A stretch of DNA of 64,000 nt from Jiangella mangrovi (GCF_014204975.1 NZ_JACHMM010000001.1:4836001-4900000), one strand, 5' to 3'. Counted from the stretch's first letter, positions 9,172 through 18,553 are shown. Notes: a model not told the origin generated them from the letters alone. Numbers and translations: made by a program.

Positions 9172-10821
9172 ATGACGATCCGAGCGCGCAGACGCGCAGG
9201 TGTGACGGCCGCACTGATGACCGCCGCGGTGGCGGCCCCGCTGGCGGTCATGGACACGGCCGCGGTCGCCGAGGAGGCGCGCCTGGGTCAGCAGACCCTC
9301 TGGCGCGAGAGCTTCAACGGCCTGTCCGCCTCGGTCGAGGCGGAGGGCTACTCCCACCGGCCCCCGCAGGGCTGGTCGGTCGAGGTCACGCCCGAGATGG
9401 AGGCCGGCGGCGTCGACGACTGGCGCGGCTGGTCCTTCACGACGCGCGAGTTCTGGACCGCGGCCGAGGACCAGATGCGGTTCCGCTTCGGCCGCGCCGA
9501 CGACGTCATCGCCGTCGCCGACTCCGACGAGTACGACGACGGCACCGGTGCCGCCGGGCGGTTCGACACCACGCTGGTCTCGCGGCCGGTCCGGGTGTTC
9601 GGCCACCCCGAGCTGGAGCTGGCCTTCGACTCGCACCTGCGGCCGTGGACCGGCCAGTCCGCCACGGTCACCGTCGAGTTCGACGGCAGCGGCGAGGAGA
9701 CGACGCTGCTGCGCTACGACTCCACCAACACGACGAACGACTACGACGGCGACCTCGCCAACAGCACCGAGGTGCTGCGCTTCGCCGTCCCGTCCGGCGT
9801 GCGGCAGGCGGTGTTCAGGTGGCGCCTCGACGCCCCGCGCAACTCCTGGTACTGGGCGATCGACAGCGTCTCGGTGCGCACGACCGCCACCGCGACGCCG
9901 TCGTTGGACGACGCCACGCAGCTCTGGGTCGTCAGCGACATCCAGGGTCACCCGCGCGACTTCGCCCACGGCCTGCGCGACTTCGACGCCGTCCGGCCCG
10001 ACGGCGCCGGCCTGCTGATCGCCGGCGACATCGTCCCGACGGGGACGCTGGCGGAGTGGCGCCAGATCGACGACGTCGTGTCCGGCGCGGAGGCGGCGGG
10101 GATCATGCCTCCTGAACTGGTGGCTGCGATCGGAAACCACGAGAGCTACGCGGCCGAGTCGTGGGAGACGCTGCGCGACCGGTTCCTCGACTTCGCCGGC
10201 CGCGACGAGGTGTACGGCGAGTACGTGCTGTCCGGTGGCGGCGGCGACGTGCCCGTGCTCGTGATCGGCCAGGAGTTCCCCCGTCCGCCCGAGGTCGGCA
10301 TGTCCGACGAGCAGGTGGCCTGGCTCGACGAGCGGCTGGACTACTGGACCGCGCGCAAGAAGCAGGTCCTCGTCATCGCCCACTTCCCCCTCGGCGACAC
10401 CGTGTCGGCCTCGTGGATCCCCTGGTACCACGAGAGCTACGACCGCAACGACGAGTTGACCGCCATGTTCGGCGAGCACCCGAACGTGATCTTCCTGACC
10501 GGCCACACCCACTACCCGTTCGAGCTCGGCGACTGGGCCGTCCGCCGGCGCGTCCCCGGCGGCCACCCGGACGGGTTCCTCGCCATCAACACCGGTGCCA
10601 TGCACATCGAGTGGGACGCGCGCGGCGAGAACACGAGCGGCATCGGCGAGGTCACCACCCGCGACATCAACCGCGGCCTCACCATCGACGTCTACGCCGA
10701 CCGCGTGGTCATCGAGGCGCGCGACTTCGGGCTGGCCGGCGCGTCCGGGGACAACGAGGTCAACGAGGTGCTTCGCCACCTCGAGGTCGCCAACCCCCTG
10801 CTGCACGGCCGGAAGCGCTGA
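9172..10821 (+). CDS. Secreted calcineurin-like metallophosphoesterase
   Basis: Exported phosphoesterase of 549 aa. A basic N terminus (MTIRARRRAG) and hydrophobic stretch suggest a signal peptide; the in-frame ATG at 9142 gives a 10-residue longer start and cannot be excluded, and neither has a good ribosome-binding site. Residues of about 40-240 form a beta-rich accessory domain of unknown role. The catalytic half shows the metal-binding blocks SDIQGH, AGDIV, GNHES, IAHFPLGD and TGHTHYPF. The first block has Gln where most family members have His (DxH), a variant that occurs in some phosphoesterases. The substrate is unknown. Confidence 0.85.
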   Translation: MTIRARRRAGVTAALMTAAVAAPLAVMDTAAVAEEARLGQQTLWRESFNGLSASVEAEGYSHRPPQGWSVEVTPEMEAGGVDDWRGWSFTTREFWTAAEDQMRFRFGRADDVIAVADSDEYDDGTGAAGRFDTTLVSRPVRVFGHPELELAFDSHLRPWTGQSATVTVEFDGSGEETTLLRYDSTNTTNDYDGDLANSTEVLRFAVPSGVRQAVFRWRLDAPRNSWYWAIDSVSVRTTATATPSLDDATQLWVVSDIQGHPRDFAHGLRDFDAVRPDGAGLLIAGDIVPTGTLAEWRQIDDVVSGAEAAGIMPPELVAAIGNHESYAAESWETLRDRFLDFAGRDEVYGEYVLSGGGGDVPVLVIGQEFPRPPEVGMSDEQVAWLDERLDYWTARKKQVLVIAHFPLGDTVSASWIPWYHESYDRNDELTAMFGEHPNVIFLTGHTHYPFELGDWAVRRRVPGGHPDGFLAINTGAMHIEWDARGENTSGIGEVTTRDINRGLTIDVYADRVVIEARDFGLAGASGDNEVNEVLRHLEVANPLLHGRKR

Positions 10822-10852
10822 GTTCTGCCGGCTCTTCCATTACCGTGAGACG

Positions 10853-11932
10853 ATGCAGGGCGGTGGCGACGACGGCGATCGCGTGCGGCGCGCGGCGGAG
10901 TCGCTGCGCGCCCTGCACGACGAACTGCCGGCGCTCGCTGAAGGTCTGGACCGCTCGATCCGAAAGCTTGTCGAGAACACTGTCGAGCCGCTCGAACAGG
11001 CCGATCTCGTCAAGGAGGCACACGGGGTCCGGCTGACCGGCACCGAGATGACGGCGGCCCGTGAGGACGCGTTCGCGTCGATCGCACACGTGCTCCCGGG
11101 CTACGCCGACGAGATCGAAGCCCTGTTACGCCCCGCCGACGGCCATGGCTCTGGTTCGGCGCCGGTCATCTCGATCCCGCCGCCGCCCGCCCCTGCCGTG
11201 AGTGTGGTGACGACCGCCCAGGACACCGCGACCGTCCAGCAGAACCTCCCCGATGCGGACGCCCATCGGCGCGCGATCAACCAGGTGGTGGCTCGCTTCC
11301 CACCGAAGCTGCAGGAACTCGCTCGGAAGCTCCTGTTCGGGCACTCCGCACACGCCGTCCAGCGCCACGGCCACCACCTCCGCCGCGAACAGCAGATCGC
11401 CCGCACTCAATGGCAACTGGATCCCGCGGGCGTGGATGGCTGGAGGCTCAACTCGGACGGGTCCGCGGAGTCCTGGCGTGGTCACGGCGACGGTCCGCAC
11501 GGAGTCGGCGCAACGAGCGGCCACTACGCTTCGCCGGAGGCCGTCGCCAAGCCCTTGGCCGCATTACTCGGGGCGGCCGGCCGGACCCAGGCCGAACTTG
11601 ACGCCCACCTGAATCGTCTGACCGGTGGCAAGACGATCGCCAGGGTGTTCCTGCGCCCGTCGGATGCGGGCATCAGCTCTGACGATGTGGTCATGGTTCG
11701 CGGGCCAGGTACGGACACGGAGGATGGCGATGCACTCTGGAAGAGCACCCGCGACGGTTCCATGGCCGGTCTCGGTGCGCCACCCGCGGTCCGCGACTAC
11801 GACATGGTGACGCGGGGTAAGCGGCCCGGGAGCCTCATGATCCTGGTCCGGCGGCCGAATCAATCATGGCGCCTCGTGACGAGCTACTTCTTCGACGACC
11901 GCGACAACCTGCTGGACTACGTGGAGCTGTGA
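10853..11932 (+). CDS. Possible polymorphic-toxin protein with RNase A-like C-terminal domain
   Basis: Uncharacterised 359-aa protein. Residues 1-95 are helical and charged, 104-120 are a Pro-rich linker (ISIPPPPAPAVSVV), and the rest is a compact C-terminal domain. That domain resembles the bacterial CdiA-CT RNase A-like fold: a His cluster (H172, H174, H175) with R184 near its start, a helix GHYASPEAVAKPLAALLG, and a final strand pair ending LVTSYF, giving T343-x-Y345 like the catalytic Thr-x-Tyr of that family. No signal peptide is seen. Its stop overlaps the next ATG (TGATG), as expected for a toxin followed by its immunity gene. Function is inference; without a profile search it could be an unrelated hypothetical. 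Confidence 0.6.
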   Translation: MQGGGDDGDRVRRAAESLRALHDELPALAEGLDRSIRKLVENTVEPLEQADLVKEAHGVRLTGTEMTAAREDAFASIAHVLPGYADEIEALLRPADGHGSGSAPVISIPPPPAPAVSVVTTAQDTATVQQNLPDADAHRRAINQVVARFPPKLQELARKLLFGHSAHAVQRHGHHLRREQQIARTQWQLDPAGVDGWRLNSDGSAESWRGHGDGPHGVGATSGHYASPEAVAKPLAALLGAAGRTQAELDAHLNRLTGGKTIARVFLRPSDAGISSDDVVMVRGPGTDTEDGDALWKSTRDGSMAGLGAPPAVRDYDMVTRGKRPGSLMILVRRPNQSWRLVTSYFFDDRDNLLDYVEL

Positions 11933-12585
11933 TGGAGATCAGCGAGAACTTTCGACGGTGGCGCCAGGAGTTCAGCGACTATGGCGGCGATCTGATCGAC
12001 TTCTATGTGGAGGCTTGCGACAACGTCCCGGCGTGGCTCGATTCCAATCACGAGAACATCCGCGGGTTTCGCGACGAACTGGCCGGGCACATCCGTGACT
12101 CGTCGGTCGGGCCGTTCCCGTCGGAGACGCAATGGACCACCGACGAATACCTGCGGAACCTCTGGTTCGACGTGTTCGGGGCGGAGCCGCCGCAGGACGA
12201 TCCATACCCCGTCCCGCGCGAGCGCTGGGGTCGGCACCGGATGACCACCTACATGCGCGACATCCCGTACCGGCATCCCGAGCGGGTGCGCCCGGAAGCC
12301 CTGACGTGGTTGGAAGCGCGCGGCGTCACCATCGAAGACCTCGCCGCCTACCGTGAGCCGGGGGCGGAGGTGGAGTACTCGCGGCCCGAGCCGCCCGGAT
12401 TCCGGGACCGCCTCGCCGAGCTGACGGCCGCCGGCAAGCGGTCCGGCCCGGCCGAGGGCGACCGGGTCGCCGAGGCGCGCGCCGACCTGCTCGACGCGAA
12501 ACAGAGCTACCTCGAGACCGGCCACACGGAGCAGGCTGCCGCCGTCGACAAGATCCTCGCCGACCGCGAGCCCCGCGACGAGTAG
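11932..12585 (+). CDS. Hypothetical protein, candidate immunity/partner of the preceding gene
   Basis: A 217-aa acidic soluble protein I do not recognise. It is rich in Trp and Arg in the first half (MEISENFRRWRQEFSDYGG, LWFDVFGAEPPQDDP) and ends in a helical Ala/Glu tail. It starts inside the stop of the toxin-like gene, so the two are almost certainly co-translated, and it is followed by convergent ZIP transporter DNA. The position and coupling fit an immunity protein, but nothing in the sequence proves it. Confidence 0.65.
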   Translation: MEISENFRRWRQEFSDYGGDLIDFYVEACDNVPAWLDSNHENIRGFRDELAGHIRDSSVGPFPSETQWTTDEYLRNLWFDVFGAEPPQDDPYPVPRERWGRHRMTTYMRDIPYRHPERVRPEALTWLEARGVTIEDLAAYREPGAEVEYSRPEPPGFRDRLAELTAAGKRSGPAEGDRVAEARADLLDAKQSYLETGHTEQAAAVDKILADREPRDE

Positions 12586-12603
12586 CCCTCATGACGAAAC
12601 CAC

Positions 12604-13329
12604 TCAGGCGAGCGTGCTCAGGCCGAACGCGACGCTGAAGCCGAGCACCGTCGCCAGCCCGGTCGACGGACCACCGAACTCGTAGGCCTCCGGGACCATC
12701 GTGTCCGTCAGCATGGTGAGCAGCGCGCCCGCCGCGAACGCCTGGACCAGCGCCACCGTCCCACCACCGGCCGACCCGAGGAAGTACCAGCCGGCCCAGG
12801 CGGCCACGCCCGACACGACCGTCGTCCCCGCCCACAGGAGCAGGATCGACCGGCTCGAGGTGCCGGAGGCTTTCAAACCAGCGGTCGCGGACATCGCCTC
12901 GGGCAGGTTCGACAGGAAGACGGCGGCCAGCATGGCGACGCTCACGCCACCGCCAGCGACCAGCGTCGTGCCGAGGACGACCGACTCCGGGATGCCGTCG
13001 AGCACGGTGCCGAACGCGATGGCCGCGCCGCCGCCGGCCGCCTGGGCACCGGTCGAGCGCTTGCGGTTCGCGCCGCCCATCCGGTCGATCATCAGGTCGC
13101 CGACGTAGAAGGTGACGGCGCCGGCGATCAGGCCGGTGAGCAGCACCCACCCATTGCTCTCCTCGAACGCGTCCTCGACGAGGTCGTACGCGACGGCGCT
13201 GATCAGCACGCCGGCGCCGAACGCCATGACGAGCGCCACCAGCCGCTGCGGCAGCGGCCGGGCGAGCACGATCAACGCCCCGATGATCAGCGACGAGCTG
13301 GCCAGCAGCCCCCACAGCAACGCGCTCAC
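12604..13329 (-). CDS. ZIP family metal transporter
   Basis: Divalent-metal permease (zinc/iron ZIP family), 241 aa with about eight membrane helices. The conserved helix IV motif is visible as GTVLDGIPESVVLG and helix V as LSNLPEAM, which supply the metal-binding residues. The GTG at 13329 places the first helix right at the N terminus (VSALLWGLLASSSLIIGAL); a GTG at 13389 would add 20 polar residues. It stands alone, convergent with the hypothetical pair to its left. Metal preference cannot be read from the sequence. Confidence 0.88.
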   Translation of the reverse strand: MSALLWGLLASSSLIIGALIVLARPLPQRLVALVMAFGAGVLISAVAYDLVEDAFEESNGWVLLTGLIAGAVTFYVGDLMIDRMGGANRKRSTGAQAAGGGAAIAFGTVLDGIPESVVLGTTLVAGGGVSVAMLAAVFLSNLPEAMSATAGLKASGTSSRSILLLWAGTTVVSGVAAWAGWYFLGSAGGGTVALVQAFAAGALLTMLTDTMVPEAYEFGGPSTGLATVLGFSVAFGLSTLA

Positions 13330-13390
13330 GTTCGGACGATAGCCCTCGCGCCCGGCGCGGGACTCAGATTTCGACCACGTCGCCTGCACT

Positions 13391-13444
13391 CATGATCATC
13401 AAGGATCCGTGGGGTCAGGGCACCACGAATCCTGGATGATCATG
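13391..13444. repeat. Intergenic hairpin repeat, TGATCATG family
   Basis: Imperfect inverted repeat with 24-bp arms (13391-13414 and 13421-13444, three mismatches) and a 6-nt loop. The outer ends read CATGATCATC and GATGATCATG. It lies between the stop of the LD-carboxypeptidase gene and the start of the ZIP gene and could terminate the peptidase operon. The same ends occur in the hairpin at 48435-48490. Confidence 0.7.
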
Positions 13445-13454
13445 GGCCGTACCC

Positions 13455-14405
13455 CTAGACCAGGGCGGGGACGTCGAGGGTGAGGGTGCCCGCGGAAGCG
13501 TCCAGCGTGGCGGGAACGCCCAGCGGCACCGTGATGGTCGACGGGCCGTGACCGAAGCCGAGGTCGGTCACGATCGGCACCCCCAACCCACCCAGCCGAT
13601 CCAGCATGAGCTCCTCCACCGGCTCGCACTCGTGCCACGACCCCAGGGCGATGCCGGAGACGCCGTCGAACCAGCCGGAGCGCAGCAGGTGCGTCACGAA
13701 CCCGTCCAGCCGGTACGCCTTCTCCCCCACATCTTCCAGCAGCACCACCGCGCCCGCCGCCGACGGCAGCCCCGTCGGCGTGCCGATCTCCGACGCCAGC
13801 AGCGCGAGGCAGCCGCCCACCGTCACGCCCGACGCCACCCCGGGCACCAGCGCACGCGCCGACGACGCGCCCAGCACCAGCGACGACGGGGACGACGGCG
13901 TGAACAGCAGCGACCGCAGCAGGGAAGCGGTCGACGGCGACGAGACGAACGCCTCCGTCGCGACCATCGGGCCGTGCAGGGTCGCCACGCCGAGACGCCG
14001 CGCGAACGCCGAGTGCAGCGCCGTGATGTCGCTGTAGCCGACGAAGATCTTGGGCGCGGCCGCCGCCATGGCGGACCAGTCCAGCAGCTCGGACAGCCGC
14101 TGCACGCCGTAGCCGCCGCGCGCGCACAGGACCGCCGCCACGGACGGGTCGCACCACGCCTCCTGCAGGTCCCGGGCCCGATCCAGATCGGACCCGGCGA
14201 GGTAGTCCAGCGACGGGTGCGCGTCCAGCACGTGCGGCATCACCAGGACGTCGAGGCCCCAGGACCGCAGCACCGCGCACCCGGCCTCGAGCCGGTCCTT
14301 GGGCACCGGACCGGCCGGGGCGACGACGGCGACACGGTCACCCGGGGTGAGCCGGCCCGGACGCCGCAGCGGCACCACAGCAGGAACCGCAGGCGTCCCC
14401 GTCAC
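13455..14405 (-). CDS. LD-carboxypeptidase, family S66
   Basis: Serine carboxypeptidase, 316 aa, of the MccF/LdcA family, which cleaves L,D (or amide) bonds in muropeptides or peptide antibiotics. The catalytic blocks are in place: CARGGYG turn, GYSDITALH carrying the nucleophilic Ser, LEDVGEKAYRLDG with the Glu, and GFGHG with the His. GTG at 14405 overlaps the S9 peptidase stop (GTGA). No signal peptide, so it is a cytoplasmic recycling or detoxifying enzyme. Last gene of the four-peptidase operon. Confidence 0.9.
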   Translation of the reverse strand: MTGTPAVPAVVPLRRPGRLTPGDRVAVVAPAGPVPKDRLEAGCAVLRSWGLDVLVMPHVLDAHPSLDYLAGSDLDRARDLQEAWCDPSVAAVLCARGGYGVQRLSELLDWSAMAAAAPKIFVGYSDITALHSAFARRLGVATLHGPMVATEAFVSSPSTASLLRSLLFTPSSPSSLVLGASSARALVPGVASGVTVGGCLALLASEIGTPTGLPSAAGAVVLLEDVGEKAYRLDGFVTHLLRSGWFDGVSGIALGSWHECEPVEELMLDRLGGLGVPIVTDLGFGHGPSTITVPLGVPATLDASAGTLTLDVPALV

Positions 14406-16372
14406 GACGACGCCGTGAAGCCGAAGACCTTCGCGTAGAGCTCCAGTTCCTTCTCCAGCGCCGTCACGATCGTCTCCTTCCGGCGGAAGCCGTGCTGCTC
14501 CCCCTCGAACGCGATGTACTCGTGCGGCGGCCCGCCGATCTCGTCGATCCGCTCGACGAAGCGGGCGGTCGGGCCGGGCGGGCAGACCTCGTCCTCGAGC
14601 CCCTGGAGCAGCAGGAACGGGACGGTGAACTTCTCCGGCACGTTCATGGGCGAGCGCTCGCGGTACACCGACTCGGCGTCGGGCCAGGGCCCGACCAGCC
14701 CGTCGAGGTACTGCGACTCGAAGTCGTGGGTCTCGCCGGTGCGGAACGCGACCAGGTCGAGGACGGGGTACATGATCGTCGCGCAGGCGAAGACGTCGGT
14801 GAACGCGATCGCCGCCGCCGACGTCCAGCCACCGGCCGAGCCACCGCGGATCGCCAGCCGCGAACCGTCGGCCGCACCCTCGTCGACGAGGGCCTTCGCC
14901 GCGGCGACGCAGTCCTCGACGTCGACGACGCCCCACTGGCCGCGCAGCCGCTCGCGGTAGGAGCGGCCGAACCCCGTCGAGCCGCCGTAGTTGACCTCGA
15001 CGACGCCGAGCCCGCGGCTGGTGAAGTAGGCGACCTCGAGGTCGTGCACCATGGGCACCCTGCTGGTCGGCCCGCCGTGCGCGAACACGACGTACGGCGG
15101 CTTCTCACCGGCCATGCCGCCGAACCGGGAGCCCGACGGCTCGTACACGATCGCGTGCACCTCGCGCCCGCCCGGACCCGGGAACGTCCGTGCCTCCGGC
15201 CGCGGCAGCGACGTGACCGGCACCGACAGCGTCGACTGCACGACAGCCGACACCGCGCCGCCGGACGCCTCGACCACCTCGAACGGCGTGACCGGAGACG
15301 CCGCGACGCCGTAGACCGTGCGCCCGGACACCGCGAGCGTCGGCGCCCACTCGGTGTGCTGGTCCTCGAGCAGGTCGTAGAGCAGACCGGACCGGGTGTC
15401 GAGCACGTTCAGACGGGCCGCCGCCCGACCGCGGATCACCACGACGTCGCCGCCCTCGAGCGGCGCGAACCAGCGCAGCCCCAGCTGCCAGAGCGGCCCG
15501 GCGAACTCCTCGGCGCGGTCGCACAGCACCTCGGGCTCGCCCACGCGAGCAGCGCCGGCGCCGCCGTCGTCCTCGGACAGCCGGACCCGGTGCAGGTTCC
15601 ACCAGCCGGTGCGGTCGGTCGCGATCAGCAGCGCGTCGGGCGTCTCCCACTCGGCCTGCGCGATCGACTCGGACTCCCCGCCGGCGACGGTGACGGGATC
15701 GCCCACCGTCCCGTCCGGCCCGACGGCGGCCACCCGCAGCACCGTCGAGTCCCACGGCATGTCCGGGTGCTCCCAGCCGATCCATGCCAGCCGCCGGCCG
15801 TCGGGCGACGGGCGCGGGCAGGCGAGGAAGTGCGTGTCCTCGACCAGCACCCGCACGTCGCCGGACCCGTCCAGCGGCACCGCGACCAGCGCCCGCCGCA
15901 CGTCGGTCGGCGCGGGCCCGGTGTGCTCCTCGCGGATGCACCAGACCTCGGTGCCCGACGGCGACAGCACCGGTTCGGCGTAACGCAGCCCCGACGGGAT
16001 CTGCGGCGACGGCGTCAGCGGTGCCGGCTCGTCGTCCGAGCCCGGGATGTACCGGTACAGCCGCTGGTCCGTGTACTCGGCGAAGACGACGGCGGCACCG
16101 GCGCCACCGTCGGGCACCACCACGTACGCCATGCCGCCGTACTCGTGCACCCGGGTGCGGAGGTTCCACGGCGCCGGCAGCACGACCTCGGGCTCGGACG
16201 CGCCGTCGCGCAGCCGCAGCAGCGCGACCCGGCCGCCCTCGGCGGGCTGGGGGCGGGTCCACCACAGTGCCCCGCCGTCGTGGCTGACCCAGCCGGGACG
16301 GCCGTCGTTCTCGGCGACGATCTCGGCGGTCACCGGCGACGGCCAGCTCCCGTACGGTGCGGTATCGGGCAC
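14402..16372 (-). CDS. S9 family prolyl oligopeptidase-like peptidase
   Basis: Cytosolic oligopeptidase/acylaminoacyl-peptidase type enzyme, 656 aa: N-terminal beta-propeller (about 1-390) and C-terminal alpha/beta hydrolase. The nucleophile lies in IRGGSAGGWTSAAA, the acid in LQGLEDEVCPP and the His in FEGEQHGFRR. The GTG at 16372 is supported by GGAGAG 8 nt upstream. It lies between the M20 peptidase and the LD-carboxypeptidase, with a start/stop overlap to the latter, so all appear to act on the same imported peptides. Confidence 0.9.
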   Translation of the reverse strand: MPDTAPYGSWPSPVTAEIVAENDGRPGWVSHDGGALWWTRPQPAEGGRVALLRLRDGASEPEVVLPAPWNLRTRVHEYGGMAYVVVPDGGAGAAVVFAEYTDQRLYRYIPGSDDEPAPLTPSPQIPSGLRYAEPVLSPSGTEVWCIREEHTGPAPTDVRRALVAVPLDGSGDVRVLVEDTHFLACPRPSPDGRRLAWIGWEHPDMPWDSTVLRVAAVGPDGTVGDPVTVAGGESESIAQAEWETPDALLIATDRTGWWNLHRVRLSEDDGGAGAARVGEPEVLCDRAEEFAGPLWQLGLRWFAPLEGGDVVVIRGRAAARLNVLDTRSGLLYDLLEDQHTEWAPTLAVSGRTVYGVAASPVTPFEVVEASGGAVSAVVQSTLSVPVTSLPRPEARTFPGPGGREVHAIVYEPSGSRFGGMAGEKPPYVVFAHGGPTSRVPMVHDLEVAYFTSRGLGVVEVNYGGSTGFGRSYRERLRGQWGVVDVEDCVAAAKALVDEGAADGSRLAIRGGSAGGWTSAAAIAFTDVFACATIMYPVLDLVAFRTGETHDFESQYLDGLVGPWPDAESVYRERSPMNVPEKFTVPFLLLQGLEDEVCPPGPTARFVERIDEIGGPPHEYIAFEGEQHGFRRKETIVTALEKELELYAKVFGFTASS

Positions 16373-16404
16373 GGTGCTTCTCTCCAGACGCAGGACGGCA
16401 GAGG

Positions 16405-17700
16405 TCAGGTGGTGAGGAACCGGTCGAGCACCCGGACGCCGAACTCCAGCGCGTCGACGGGCACCCGCTCGTCGACGCCGTGGAAGAGCGCCGAGTAGTC
16501 CAGGTCCGGCGGCAGCCGCAGCGGCGCGAAGCCGTAGCCGGTGATGCCGAGCCGCGAGAACTGCTTGGCGTCGGTCCCGCCGGCCATGCAGACGGGGACG
16601 ACGTGCGCGTCCGGGTCCTCGGCCAGCAACGCGCCGGCCATGGCGGCGAACGTGGGCGACGCGGGGTCGGCGGACAGCGCGACCTCGGCGTGCGCGTACT
16701 CCCAGGCGACGGACGGGCCGGCCAGCGACGTCACCGTCGCCTCGAACTCGTTCCGCGCCTCCGGCACCACCCGGCCGTCGACGTACGCCGTCGCCGTCTC
16801 GGGGATGACGTTCACCTTGTAGCCGGCGCTCAGCATGGTCGGGTTGGTGCTGTTGGACAGCACCGCCTCGACCAGGACCCGCGCCGGGCCGAAGCGCTCG
16901 ACCGTCGCCCGGACGCCGTCGTCGCTGGACAGGTCGACCGGTACGCCCAGCGCCGCGCCGATGCCCTCGAGCGATGCCCGCACCGTCGGCGTCAGCCGCA
17001 TCGGCCACCGGTACTCGGCCAGCCGGTGCACCGCCCCGGCCAGCGCCGCGACCGCGTTGTCGCCGTTGATCCGCGACCCGTGGCCGGCCCGGCCGCGCGC
17101 CGTCAGCTTCAGCCAGGCGGTCCCCCGCTCCCCCGCGGCGACGGGGTACAGCCTGCGGCCGCCGGCGTGGAACGTGTAGCCGCCGGACTCGCTGATGCCC
17201 TCGGTGACGCCCTCGAACAGGTCGGCGTGCTTGGTGACGAGCCAGGTGGAGCCGTGCGCGGCGCTGGCCTCCTCGTCGGCGGTGAACGCGAGGACGACGT
17301 CGCGCGGCGGGCGGCGGCCCTCGCGCGCCCAGGCCCGGACGACGGCGAGCATCATCGCGTCCATGCCCTTCATGTCGACGGCGCCGCGGCCCCAGAGCAT
17401 GCCGTCGCGGACCTCGCCGGAGAACGGGTGCACCGACCAGTCGGCGGCCTCGGCCGGCACGACGTCGAGGTGACCGTGGACGAGGATCGGGTCGCGGCCG
17501 GGGTCGGTGCCGGCGATGCGGGCGACGACGTTGGCGCGGTTCGGCGCGGACTCGATGAGCGTGGCCTCGATGCCGGCCTCGCCCAGCTTCTCGGCGACGT
17601 ACTCGGCGGCCGGCCGCTCACGCCCAGTGCCGTCGCCGGGGTTCGTGGTGTCGATGCGGATGAGGTCGGAGGCCAGGGTCAGGACGTCGGGCTCAGCCAT
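16405..17700 (-). CDS. M20 family metallopeptidase
   Basis: Zinc-dependent exopeptidase or deacylase of 431 aa. The M20 metal ligands are visible: LVHGHLDVVPA (His, Asp), GRGAVDMKGM (bridging Asp), FTADEEASAAHG (catalytic Glu pair) and LFHGVDERVP near the end. The dimerisation domain lies between. It starts 8 nt inside the end of the M55 D-aminopeptidase gene. Whether it removes amino acids, acyl groups or dipeptides cannot be told from the sequence. Confidence 0.9.
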   Translation of the reverse strand: MAEPDVLTLASDLIRIDTTNPGDGTGRERPAAEYVAEKLGEAGIEATLIESAPNRANVVARIAGTDPGRDPILVHGHLDVVPAEAADWSVHPFSGEVRDGMLWGRGAVDMKGMDAMMLAVVRAWAREGRRPPRDVVLAFTADEEASAAHGSTWLVTKHADLFEGVTEGISESGGYTFHAGGRRLYPVAAGERGTAWLKLTARGRAGHGSRINGDNAVAALAGAVHRLAEYRWPMRLTPTVRASLEGIGAALGVPVDLSSDDGVRATVERFGPARVLVEAVLSNSTNPTMLSAGYKVNVIPETATAYVDGRVVPEARNEFEATVTSLAGPSVAWEYAHAEVALSADPASPTFAAMAGALLAEDPDAHVVPVCMAGGTDAKQFSRLGITGYGFAPLRLPPDLDYSALFHGVDERVPVDALEFGVRVLDRFLTT

Positions 17701-18529
17701 AGTGGTTCTCGATGCCGTTCGAGATCAGGGTGGTGACCGCCTTGAAGCAGCGGATCAGGTCGTACGCGGTGCCGGCGATGTAGCGCACCCGGCGCTCGGC
17801 GACGCGTTCCACCGTCGGGACCATACCCGCGAAGTCGGCCAGCTGCGTGGCGTCGACCTCGATCTCGACGGTGTACGGGCCGCGGTTCGTGGCGGGCTCG
17901 TGCCGGACGGCGAGCGCGACGGCATGCTTGGCCTCGACGCGGATGGTCTCGAAGGTGCGCGCCGGCGGGCGGCAGCGGGCCGCGTAGCGCGACACGTAGT
18001 CCTTGACGGCGGCCGTGCGGGCCAGTGGGGCATACGTGGCGGCGTCGTCGCAGGCGCGGTCGTCGCCGGTGACGAGCACGACCGGCGTGCCGTACTCGGC
18101 CGCGACCAGCGCGTTCAGCCGGCCCTCACTGGCGGGATCGCCGTTCACCCACACGCCGGTGATGGAGTTGGGCAGGTAGGTGTGCGCCAGGACGCCCTCG
18201 GCACCCGCGCCCGCGTGGTACCCGAGGAAGACGACGCCGTCGACGTCGCCGGCCTGCAGGCCCTCGACCATGGTCAGCGCCTTGTGCCGCCCGGTGATCA
18301 TGGTGGCGCGCTCGTCGAGCTGCTCGAGCAGCAGGTTGCGCATGGTCGCGTGCGCCTCGTTGACCAGCACCTCGTCGGCGCCGCCGTCGAACAGGCCCGC
18401 GATGGCGCCGTTGACGTCGGACGTGAACATCGCCCGGCAGCGCTGCCACTGCTCCGTCCCCGGCTCGACGTCTGCGGGCCACGTGACGCCGGTCGCGCCC
18501 TCCATGTCGGCCGAGATCAGCACCTTCAT
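17693..18529 (-). CDS. M55 family D-aminopeptidase (DppA type)
   Basis: Zinc D-aminopeptidase, 278 aa, that removes N-terminal D-amino acids such as D-Ala-D-Ala. The family's metal and catalytic residues are at nearly their Bacillus DppA positions: D8 and E10 (ADMEGATG), H60 (VNEAH), H105 (GYHAGAG), H116 (VLAHTY) and E135 (PASEGR). It begins the operon followed by M20, S9 and S66 peptidases. Not fused or truncated. The combination points to use of D-amino-acid peptides from peptidoglycan. Confidence 0.92.
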   Translation of the reverse strand: MKVLISADMEGATGVTWPADVEPGTEQWQRCRAMFTSDVNGAIAGLFDGGADEVLVNEAHATMRNLLLEQLDERATMITGRHKALTMVEGLQAGDVDGVVFLGYHAGAGAEGVLAHTYLPNSITGVWVNGDPASEGRLNALVAAEYGTPVVLVTGDDRACDDAATYAPLARTAAVKDYVSRYAARCRPPARTFETIRVEAKHAVALAVRHEPATNRGPYTVEIEVDATQLADFAGMVPTVERVAERRVRYIAGTAYDLIRCFKAVTTLISNGIENHYG

Positions 18530-18553
18530 AGGGGGCTACGCTATCCGGTTTGC

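Noticed and set aside
13359-13389. GTG at 13389 as the ZIP transporter start
   Set aside because: It would place 20 polar residues before the first membrane helix and begins at the edge of a hairpin repeat; the GTG at 13329 gives the usual N terminus.
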